In this document: positions 7,838 to 12,588 of the stretch, one piece after another | Position numbering within the stretch: position 1 is the stretch's first letter | Layout: every line of letters starts with the position of its first letter | Notes under the pieces: model-generated | What the model was told of the DNA's origin: nothing | Database searches by the model: none | Seen by the model: the letters and a program-made list of their open reading frames with translations, nothing else | Position numbers and translations under genes: made by a program | Source of the DNA: a virus | Direction: 5' to 3' (one strand) | DNA: 23,219 nucleotides | IMG/VR virus record: IMGVR_UViG_3300001041_000061 | Span: 1-23,219 of that record

Positions 7838-7919
7838 TGATTATCGGATGGGCGGTGTATCCATCATCTCAGGTACTCTTTCGAGTGCGTCGGGAACCAT
7901 TTCCGATCCTCGATAATCA
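7838..7919 (-). ncRNA. Cloverleaf-like RNA with GAAA tetraloop
   Basis: TGATTATCG/CGATAATCA (9 bp; 7911-7919 with 7838-7846) encloses TCGG/CCGA (7903-7906 with 7890-7893), ACTC-GAAA-GAGT (7886-7875) and GATGG/CCATC (7861-7865 with 7847-7851), the last stacked directly on the closing stem. The GNRA loop exists only on the minus strand, which fixes the orientation. An additional AGG/CCT pairing could close the first two hairpins. It resembles a tRNA outline but has a four-base loop where an anticodon would be and no T-loop sequence, so it is not a tRNA. Confidence 0.5.
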
Positions 7920-7941
7920 ACATAATCACTATATTCACTTC

Positions 7942-8325
7942 TTATAACCAAAATATTGATCTCTTAATTCTTCCACTATGTAGTCTTCTAGTAAGTTTAG
8001 AATTTTGGATTTCATGCATTGTAGAAACATATAAATAATTTTCATCGGAATTTAACTTAATTCCAATTAAGATATTTTTATTTAGTATTTTGATTAATTC
8101 TATGGTATCTCCATCTTCGTTTGGATTTATCCCAACATAATCAGGATTTTTTATAATATCAGAAATACTATCTATATGCTTTAAACAATTAAAGTGTTTC
8201 CTATTTATTAAATGGGCAGGAAACCCTTTTGAACGATAAATTTTCTGTAATGGCATGTTTGAACCAATTACATCATTTAATTCTTGATAAAAATCCCCAA
8301 CTTCAATAAACTTTTCTTCATCCAT
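7942..8325 (-). CDS. PBECR-like phage nuclease-fold protein (Barnase/EndoU/ColicinE5/RelE-like superfamily)
   Basis: 127 residues with ATG and a strong GGAGGAG site. The segment 'HLINRKHFNCLKHIDSIS' then 'IIKNPDYVGINPNEDGDTIEL', 'NILIGIKLNSDENYLYVSTM' and a basic end 'KLTRRLHSGRIKRS' matches the pattern I know for the PBECR/barnase-like family: conserved His, a 'P.YV..N' turn, paired strands and a terminal basic motif. Members are RNase-fold toxins or proteins found next to phage head genes, sometimes carried in the virion. Candidate active-site residues are His43 and His50 and the C-terminal Arg residues. It has a good promoter-free but structured upstream gap (8326-8574). Family call moderately sure; activity inferred. 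Confidence 0.55.
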   Translation of the reverse strand: MDEEKFIEVGDFYQELNDVIGSNMPLQKIYRSKGFPAHLINRKHFNCLKHIDSISDIIKNPDYVGINPNEDGDTIELIKILNKNILIGIKLNSDENYLYVSTMHEIQNSKLTRRLHSGRIKRSIFWL

Positions 8326-8574
8326 TTAATCTCCTCCAATCTATCAAATTGACAGAAAAGAGGTAAGCTTGGATTTAGAAATGATTACATATATTATATA
8401 ATCATTTCTTGTAATCTGAGTATTAGAAATTATATAACTATTTTAAATCTCATAAAAACTCAAATATTATGTTTTGTTTTACATGCATTACCTCAAATTT
8501 AAAACTTTATTAAGTTTTGAAACTTATATTTATCATAATCTAATATATGAAAATAAATTATTGTTTATTAGTAT
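8326..8574 (-). other. Gap with a perfect 11-bp inverted repeat
   Basis: No gene. AGAAATGATTA (8377-8387) and its perfect complement (8399-8409) flank an 11-base A+T loop. The transcribed strand has no U-run after it, so it is an operator or processing stem rather than a terminator. A second stem AAAACTT/AAGTTTT (4-base loop, around 8501-8518) lies about 60 bases after the stop of the next upstream gene and might act as a weak terminator. A possible 12-codon frame near 8488 behind GAGGTA is too weak to call. Confidence 0.45.
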
Positions 8575-8805
8575 TTACTCATCATCTTCAGTTTCTCCGT
8601 CTTCCATTACATCTTCAACTTCCTCTTCTGTAAAAGAAAATTTAACATATTTTCCTGAGAAATTTTTAAGTAGTTCATGAAGAGTTTTAACACCTTCATC
8701 TGGGATCGAAACCACAATTAGATTATTATCACCAATTGTCAATTCACCTTCAGATGCTAATTTATGTGTAATTTTCTTTGTTTCAGTGAGTTTTGATTTT
8801 GCCAT
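8575..8805 (-). CDS. Small acidic phage protein, possibly YonK-like
   Basis: 76 residues, ATG with an AAGGTGG ribosome site 12 bases upstream. The basic N-terminus (MAKSKLTETKK) is followed by a beta-rich middle and 'LHELLKNFSGKYVKFSFTEEEVED', ending in an acidic tail. The 'L..F.GK.V...: ..EE' pattern recalls SPbeta YonK (a small protein encoded near the HU and RNA polymerase genes of that phage), and the neighbours here are likewise HU and the same polymerase type. The resemblance is from memory and short, so treat it as a hypothesis. It follows the tRNA gene in the transcript. Confidence 0.6.
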   Translation of the reverse strand: MAKSKLTETKKITHKLASEGELTIGDNNLIVVSIPDEGVKTLHELLKNFSGKYVKFSFTEEEVEDVMEDGETEDDE

Positions 8806-8862
8806 TGTTGATTTATTCCACCTTTTAATTTATTTTATTAATGTAATTATTAAATTTTTATA

Positions 8863-8937
8863 TGGAGCCACTGATAGGACTTGAACCTACAACAAACTGA
8901 TTACAGGTCAGTTGCTCTACCATTGAGCTACAGTGGC
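8863..8937 (-). tRNA. tRNA-Thr (anticodon UGU), with encoded CCA
   Basis: All arms are present: acceptor GCCACTG/CAGTGGC (7 bp), D arm GCTC/GAGC, anticodon arm ACTGA/TCAGT with loop CCTGTAA (anticodon TGT, positions 34-36), T arm GTAGG/CCTAT (one G-U pair) with loop TTCAAGT, discriminator T and encoded CCA. It reads ACA codons, which suit an A+T-rich phage. It is embedded between HU and the small acidic protein on the same strand and is preceded by a long hairpin (8944-9007). Confidence 0.95.
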
Positions 8938-8943
8938 ATGTAA

Positions 8944-9007
8944 TGTGCTACTTTTGCCTTATACTCAATGATATCTATTGAATATAAGGACTTACTGTAG
9001 TAGCACA
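8944..9007 (-). ncRNA. Long three-segment hairpin between HU and the tRNA
   Basis: On the transcribed strand TGTGCTAC (9007-9000), CCTTATA (8989-8983) and TCAAT (8981-8977) pair in turn with ATTGA (8969-8965), TATAAGG (8963-8957) and GTAGCACA (8951-8944), giving 20 bp with one mismatch and one asymmetric loop. No U-run follows, so it is not a typical terminator; it may be a processing signal releasing the tRNA from the HU transcript. CTACAGT in the side loop is also complementary to ACTGTAG at the tRNA 5' end. Confidence 0.55.
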
Positions 9008-9024
9008 AATATTGTTATGTTATT

Positions 9025-9318
9025 TTATTCTACAATACCCTTAATTTTATTATCAAACCCTTTGCCAGCTTTAAAGGAAACCCTAAATGAATCCTCAGAA
9101 GTCCATTTTTCTCCTTTGCGATCACCAAATTGGATAGTTCCCTCAGTTCCCTTAGTTGGTTTCTTTTCAAAGTTGCCAAAATTAACAATTTTTACAGGTT
9201 CTCCAGATGCTACAGTTTCTTCAATTACATCTAATACTGTTTGGATTGCTTGCTCTGCTTGCTTCTTGGACATTTCGCCTTTGATTGCTACTGCTGCGAT
9301 TAATTCAAATTTATTCAT
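9025..9318 (-). CDS. HU/IHF-family DNA-bending protein
   Basis: 97 residues (HU is usually about 90), ATG start with AAAGGGG upstream. It begins MNKFELIAAVAIKGEMSKKQ, followed by the typical dimer helices 'AEQAIQTVLDVIEETVASGE' and the strand 'VKIVNFGNFEKK'. The arm tip normally reading NP..G is replaced by GTEGTIQFGDRKGE, so the intercalating Pro is missing. The C-terminus 'SFRVSFKAGKGFDNKIKG' is canonical. HU proteins bend and coat DNA without strong sequence preference; phage copies assist replication, transcription or packaging. A promoter overlapped by a palindrome lies 69 bases upstream, so expression is probably controlled separately. SPbeta also has an HU gene beside its YonO polymerase. 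Confidence 0.95.
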   Translation of the reverse strand: MNKFELIAAVAIKGEMSKKQAEQAIQTVLDVIEETVASGEPVKIVNFGNFEKKPTKGTEGTIQFGDRKGEKWTSEDSFRVSFKAGKGFDNKIKGIVE

Positions 9319-9620
9319 GTTTTAATATATCCCCTTTTTATTTTAAATTTTTTATTTTTGTTATTACTTTTGACTACTAATATATTATTTTAATCTGAAA
9401 CCTTATGAGTGTCAGATTATGTGTCTAATATTGGTGCATTGTACTTTTTTATTAAGTACAAAGACCTATCTTCAATAGTTTGTTTTTAATTATGGTCAAT
9501 ACATTACTTAAATCTTCCCTCCTTAAATTTAATTAAAGAGGCAACAGTTATACATACTGTCCCTAACTCCGTACAGATAAACATTCTGAGGGAGAAAATT
9601 GATTTGATTTAAAATGTGTT
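9319..9620 (-). other. 302-base gap between the GIY-YIG gene and HU
   Basis: It holds the HU promoter (9387-9415), a perfect 8-bp hairpin TTGTACTT/AAGTACAA (9439-9446 with 9454-9461, 7-base loop), an ACAGT/ACTGT hairpin near 9546-9562, and an orphan strong ribosome site AAGGAGGG (9524-9517). The latter is followed only by ATG TAT TGA or a 15-codon TTG frame. The orphan site may be the scar of a lost gene or a leader peptide start. Confidence 0.45.
9387..9418 (-). promoter_or_regulatory. Promoter of the HU gene overlapped by a palindrome
   Basis: CTGACA (9415-9410), 17 bases, TAAAAT (9392-9387). The inverted repeat AATCTGA-N13-TCAGATT (9392-9398 and 9412-9418) covers the -35 box and the upstream edge of the -10 box, the position of a repressor operator. 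Transcription would start near 9380. Confidence 0.55.
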
Positions 9621-10376
9621 CTAGATATTTAATCCAGATTTTAATATTTTATCAACCGCATTATAACTTAATAGTAATGTTTTACAAATTTCTTTAACCA
9701 TACAACCATTATTGCGTAATTCTAAAACTTTATCGCTTATTTGTTTGGTAATTTTTGTTCTTTTTCTTTGTTTCGATTTTAATAATATATTGTATTGATT
9801 AAGAATAGAAGACCATATTTTTAATCTTTTAATATCCTTAATATAACTTTCCGTCACATTAAATAAATCACAGATGTCTTTTGGTTTCATATCCATTAAT
9901 ACAGCAATTTTAACTTTATATGCAATTTCTTTAGGATATAAATATGCGTTAGGAGTCATTAATTTCTTAGTTCCTATTGCCTTATCACTCATTAATTTTT
10001 TAGTTTCTTCTGTATGCTTTTTACCAATCATGGCATTTCTCATTTTCAGTAAAGATTCTTTTGAATGCTTATATCCTAAATTACCTGACTTCCCTCCTAA
10101 ATTCATATTGTACCCATTTGTAAATGAGTCATATTGATCAATATAGAGCATTTCTAGTTTATCAATTTTATCATTATCTTCATTTATTTCAACGATGTCA
10201 AATATAAAATTTTCTTTTCCGTATTTATTCCATGACCTTTGTAGATGTAAATTATTATGAATATTCTTATTTAATTCATTTTTATGTTCTTTCCATCTTT
10301 TTTCAATATCACGTTTTGTTTGACCAATATAAACTTTATTTGTTATAATGTTGACTATTTTATATATGCCTTTCAA
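9621..10376 (-). CDS. GIY-YIG homing endonuclease with NUMOD3 and helix-turn-helix
   Basis: 251 residues, TTG start with AGGTG 7 bases upstream. KGIYKIVNIITNKVYIGQT (2-20) is the GIY-YIG core with catalytic Tyr residues; Arg26 (KRDIEKRW) and Glu75 (KLEMLYIDQY) complete the site. Residues about 92-135 (GGKSGNLGYKHSKESLLKM, GKKHTEETKKLMSDKAIG) are two NUMOD3 DNA-binding motifs. The remainder is basic and contains two helix-turn-helix-like stretches (KPKDICDLFNVTESYIKDIK and MVKEICKTLLLSYNAVDKIL). It is a free-standing mobile endonuclease inserted between PhoH and HU; no intron boundaries are visible. A hairpin (10399-10424) lies just upstream of its ribosome site. Confidence 0.93.
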   Translation of the reverse strand: MKGIYKIVNIITNKVYIGQTKRDIEKRWKEHKNELNKNIHNNLHLQRSWNKYGKENFIFDIVEINEDNDKIDKLEMLYIDQYDSFTNGYNMNLGGKSGNLGYKHSKESLLKMRNAMIGKKHTEETKKLMSDKAIGTKKLMTPNAYLYPKEIAYKVKIAVLMDMKPKDICDLFNVTESYIKDIKRLKIWSSILNQYNILLKSKQRKRTKITKQISDKVLELRNNGCMVKEICKTLLLSYNAVDKILKSGLNI

Positions 10377-10398
10377 AAAGAAACACCTGTCTTTCTAA

Positions 10399-10424
10399 GG
10401 TATCTACTCAAATTAGGTAGTACC
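10399..10424 (-). promoter_or_regulatory. Hairpin upstream of the GIY-YIG ribosome site
   Basis: GGTACTAC pairs with GTAG-A-TACC (one bulged base, 9-base loop) in the 65-base gap after PhoH. Homing endonuclease genes in phages often carry leader hairpins that limit translation; here the ribosome site AGGTG is about 8 bases downstream and not sequestered. Confidence 0.35.
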
Positions 10425-10441
10425 GAACAAATAACTAATTT

Positions 10442-11692
10442 TTATTTCTTCTCAAACAAATCTGAAAATATACTTGAAGCAACACTTCTTACATCTTCTT
10501 CTAAATAAACACATCCAAATTCTTTTTTGCCTTTTAGTTCATTACACATCTGTACCAAAGCATTATTTTCTGACGAGTCAATACAAGATTGTTTATAATC
10601 ACCTGCAAAATATATTTTGGATTTATCTCCTAATCTAGTACCGACAAGTTTCAATTGTTTTTGTGAAAAATCAGAACTTTCATCAACCACGATTACAGTC
10701 TCATCGTAAGTAGTTCCTTTTAGATAAAAGGGAATATTAGATTCTAGCACTCCACGGGATAGAAGGACTTCTAATTCTCTTTCTCCTCCTTCTAAAGAAT
10801 GAACAATTGGTTTAAAAAACATAGAAGTCTTTTCTTCAAAAGTTCCTTTTAAATATCCTACTTCTTTACCTTCCCCAATTGCTTCTCTAATAGCTAGAAG
10901 TTTATTAAAATCACCTTTATCAACCGTTTGATGCAAACCCATTCTTACACATAAATAAGTTTTCCCTGAACCAACTTTCCCGTTTATAGCACAGATTGGT
11001 ATTTCTTTATTGTTTAATAAATCTAAAGCACATCTTTGTAAACTATTTTTACCTTTTATTATTTTAGAATCTGGAAGTTTTAATCCTATGAACTTTTTTC
11101 CATTGAATCTATATTCATCTGTCTTTTTTGCATCAGAGTTATACATAATAAGATATTCATTAATTACAAAACCATATTTATTGATTCCATTATCAATATC
11201 TAAAAAGAAATCATTAATAAACTTTGTGTCTCCGCTTAATTCCTGATACCCTTTGTAAATTTGACCATAAGATTCATTCCCGAATTTCTCACAAGGAATG
11301 TTGAGTGATTTACACTTAGCTCTAAACAATAAATCATTACTTATAGAATAAAATCCATCATCTTTATCATGTAACTCTTTCAAGAGTGCAATTATTTTGT
11401 TGTCCATAACGTCTTTATCAAAATATGACGGAAGATTATTATAATCTGTTTCATCAATTATGTAAGTGATTTTATCCTTGTATTTCTCGATATCTCTGGT
11501 GGCTCGTCTAGCCTGAAATTTAACTTCTTCTGTTTTTCCATTTTTTTTCAGATTATCTAATTCACCAAGAACATATCCAAATAAATGAATATTATCAAGT
11601 GATTCAAAAACTTCTTTAGAATAAGGCAATAATATGTTGGTATCTAAACATGGTTTAGATTTATCTGAATCTAAACATGGTTTATTGGGCAA
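10442..11692 (-). CDS. PIN-PhoH fusion (PhoH2-type RNA-acting ATPase/nuclease)
   Basis: 416 residues from a TTG with AGAGGA about 11 bases upstream. The PIN RNase domain is N-terminal: D17 of LDTNILL, E44 (LGELDNL), D97 (VMDNKI) and D120 (SNDLLF) are the metal ligands. The PhoH ATPase follows, with Walker A NGKVGSGKTYL (237-247), Walker B VIVVDES (333-339) and a 'FAGDYKQS' sensor-like motif (362-369). The canonical PhoH 'DEAQN' reads DESSD. PIN-PhoH proteins couple ATP-driven RNA unwinding to RNA cleavage; phage PhoH genes are common but their task is unsettled. The first 17 residues carry a duplicated KPCLD, matching a duplicated small hairpin at 11643-11684. It follows an 88-residue protein with 36 bases between and probably shares its promoter. 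Confidence 0.92.
   Translation of the reverse strand: MPNKPCLDSDKSKPCLDTNILLPYSKEVFESLDNIHLFGYVLGELDNLKKNGKTEEVKFQARRATRDIEKYKDKITYIIDETDYNNLPSYFDKDVMDNKIIALLKELHDKDDGFYSISNDLLFRAKCKSLNIPCEKFGNESYGQIYKGYQELSGDTKFINDFFLDIDNGINKYGFVINEYLIMYNSDAKKTDEYRFNGKKFIGLKLPDSKIIKGKNSLQRCALDLLNNKEIPICAINGKVGSGKTYLCVRMGLHQTVDKGDFNKLLAIREAIGEGKEVGYLKGTFEEKTSMFFKPIVHSLEGGERELEVLLSRGVLESNIPFYLKGTTYDETVIVVDESSDFSQKQLKLVGTRLGDKSKIYFAGDYKQSCIDSSENNALVQMCNELKGKKEFGCVYLEEDVRSVASSIFSDLFEKK
11643..11684 (-). repeat. Duplicated TAAAC-CAT-GTTTA hairpin inside the start of PhoH
   Basis: Two copies of a 15-base word (11643-11657 and 11670-11684 on the plus strand), each a small palindrome with a three-base loop. The copy at 11643-11659 extends to 7 bp. 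They encode the repeated Lys-Pro-Cys-Leu-Asp and lie 8 and 33 bases after the TTG start, close enough to modulate initiation. Confidence 0.6.
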
Positions 11693-11728
11693 TATAAACC
11701 AATCCTCTACTATTTATTTTACTGCTCA

Positions 11729-11995
11729 TTATGAGACACATTCACTATTATTACTGTTACTACCAAACAAATATCTCTGATTTTCTTTTATATCATTAAT
11801 ATTCTGTTTATCCTTATCACTTTGCTTTAATCTAATAAGGTAATTATATAATGGATCTGTGATATATCTCTGTTTTCTCAAACCACTACTGAACTTACCT
11901 ATTACTACTAGATTATCTCCGTAATTTCCATGTGTCTGTTTTAGAATGTTTCGACTGATTAAGTAAGACGTATCTTGTTTTGATATTTTTTCCAA
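11729..11995 (-). CDS. Basic 88-residue protein of unknown function
   Basis: TTG start; GGAG lies 13 bases upstream, longer than ideal, and is part of a small hairpin (12008-12020). I do not recognise the family. The product is basic and polar (SYLISRNILKQTHGNYGDN, 'GLRKQRYITDPLYNYLIRLKQ') with an Asn/Ser-rich tail and no Cys pair, signal or membrane segment. It is the first gene after the 590-base structured gap and a likely promoter (12043-12070), and leads into PhoH. Confidence 0.65.
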   Translation of the reverse strand: MEKISKQDTSYLISRNILKQTHGNYGDNLVVIGKFSSGLRKQRYITDPLYNYLIRLKQSDKDKQNINDIKENQRYLFGSNSNNSECVS

Positions 11996-12007
11996 TGTTT
12001 TACAAGG

Positions 12008-12020
12008 ACTCCTTTGGAGT
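12008..12020 (-). promoter_or_regulatory. Ribosome site inside a hairpin
   Basis: On the transcribed strand ACTCC-AAA-GGAGT forms a 5-bp stem whose 3' arm is the GGAG of the 88-residue protein. The site would be open only when the stem melts or an upstream pairing wins. It has a very short loop, so it may be a weak, fast-opening control. Confidence 0.4.
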
Positions 12021-12042
12021 TATTTGTTTTATTGTTGACATT

Positions 12043-12080
12043 ATTATATATTTAAACTGCAATCGACCAATACAGTTTAA
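12043..12080 (-). promoter_or_regulatory. Promoter for the 88-residue protein-PhoH unit, overlapped by a palindrome
   Basis: TTGGTC (12070-12065), 16 bases, TATAAT (12048-12043). The perfect inverted repeat TTAAACTG-N13-CAGTTTAA (12052-12059 and 12073-12080) spans the -35 box. The N13 spacing equals that of the HU promoter palindrome though the arms differ. Transcription would start near 12036. Confidence 0.55.
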
Positions 12081-12148
12081 TAGCAATTTTAGTAGGGAAG
12101 AGTAAGTAATAAATTTAAAACTTACTCCTTTACCCTCTATTTAGTTCG

Positions 12149-12227
12149 ATATGCTGTGGTCTAGCACATGCCCTCACTACTGTAAGTCGTAGGTTTTGGC
12201 ATTTTTTTTCATGTGCTAACAGCATAT
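12149..12227 (-). ncRNA. 79-base bulged stem-loop
   Basis: ATATGCTGT/ACAGCATAT (9 bp, outer), AGCACATG/CATGTGCT (8 bp) or AGCACA stacked on TGCC/GGCA with an A8 bulge, and an inner CTAC/GTAG hairpin with an 8-base loop. Paired arms are at 12149-12157/12219-12227, 12163-12170/12210-12217, 12168-12172/12198-12202 and 12177-12180/12189-12192. The pure-A bulge on the transcribed strand could dock in a neighbouring groove. Confidence 0.6.
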
Positions 12228-12366
12228 TTGTCTCCTATTTTCATCCGACCAAAGACTACTCATATTTGACGTTTAGTTTATTATGTGAGAAACTAAGATG
12301 TCAGATGTGTATTATCTATAACCCTTACTTTGATAATACTCTATACTAGATTATCCGAACAGTCCT

Positions 12367-12448
12367 ATTGGCAAAACTTACAGATAATTTCGCAAAGTTT
12401 TCTACTAACATAGCCAATTGTGTTGAATCTCGTTAGTAAGGAAATTGG
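12367..12448 (-). ncRNA. Interleaved helices with a shared arm (pseudoknot switch)
   Basis: On the transcribed strand: CCAATT (12448-12443), TACTAAC (12438-12432), AATTGGC (12419-12413), GTTAGTA (12409-12403), AAAACTT (12401-12395), AAGTTTT (12379-12373), GCCAAT (12372-12367). AATTGGC can pair with the upstream CCAATT or the downstream GCCAAT, and both choices interleave with TACTAAC/GTTAGTA, giving alternative pseudoknots. Confidence 0.5.
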
Positions 12449-12514
12449 AATTATTTAAAGTGCTATCAGACAAAACACTTATATACCATATACAAGGAAT
12501 TAAGCATCTTTTTC

Positions 12515-12537
12515 AAACCCTACTGTAGCAATGGTTT
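12515..12537 (-). repeat. 22-base imperfect palindrome, copy 1
   Basis: 20 of 22 bases equal the copy at 20135-20156, in the same orientation. Arms are AAACC and GGTTT with a centre reading GCTACA on the transcribed strand. A -35-like TTGAAA lies on its 3' flank (18 bases before TATATG), so it may be an operator overlapping a weak promoter. Confidence 0.6.
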
Positions 12538-12588
12538 CAGAGGTTTTATAAATTTATATAATTGTGAAACACCTTATTTTACAATGTT

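Larger units (their letters stand above)
7466..7941 (-). other. 476-base gap without genes, rich in RNA structure
   Basis: No frame with a ribosome site was found on either strand. On the transcribed strand it holds, in order, a cloverleaf-like fold (7838-7919) followed by an AT-rich stretch, a GTGG/CCAC hairpin near 7760-7775, an H-type pseudoknot (7698-7733), a weak ATAG/CTAT hairpin with six U's near 7590-7606, and a long hairpin with an alternative partner (7525-7583). This order (compact folds, then a terminator-like switch, then a small gene) looks like a long regulatory leader or an independent noncoding RNA. Confidence 0.5.
12081..12588 (-). ncRNA. Large structured noncoding region after the RNA polymerase gene
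   Basis: About 510 bases with no usable frame but many pairings on the transcribed strand. In order: a copy of the 22-base palindrome (12515-12537); an interleaved pseudoknot region (12367-12448); GATAATAC/GTATTATC (12332-12339 with 12309-12316) where ATTATC at 12350-12355 competes for the same partner; a long bulged stem (12149-12227); GAGTAAGT/ACTTACTC (12100-12107 with 12120-12127). The density of perfect stems and competing helices is beyond what I see in ordinary gaps here. Large ornate phage RNAs (GOLLD, ROOL) are comparable in size and context (phages with tRNAs), but I cannot identify their motifs. It may be a regulatory or structural RNA. Confidence 0.5.

Noticed and set aside
7838-7919. 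TPP riboswitch (because of CTGAGA)
   Set aside because: The second conserved half of TPP aptamers (CTGGATAATGCCAGCG-type) is absent and the helix order differs.
7838-7919. Hammerhead ribozyme
   Set aside because: The core word CUGANGA is not present (CTGAGATGA has an insertion) and GAAA is a tetraloop, not core.
7838-7919. Degenerate second tRNA
   Set aside because: No T-loop consensus, no 7-base anticodon loop and no CCA; only the outline is tRNA-like.
8341-8380. Plus-strand promoter with TTGACA at 8349
   Set aside because: No acceptable -10 box at 16-18 bases and no plus-strand gene to serve.
8978-9325. Plus-strand open frame opposite HU
   Set aside because: It mirrors the HU gene, lacks a good ribosome site and has no family pattern. 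Other plus-strand frames (for example 9874-10137, 12653-13003, 16315-16737) are likewise antisense to strong genes.
9480-9524. Small gene behind the orphan AAGGAGGG site
   Set aside because: ATG is followed by one codon and a stop; the next TTG frame has only 15 codons and lies too far from the site.
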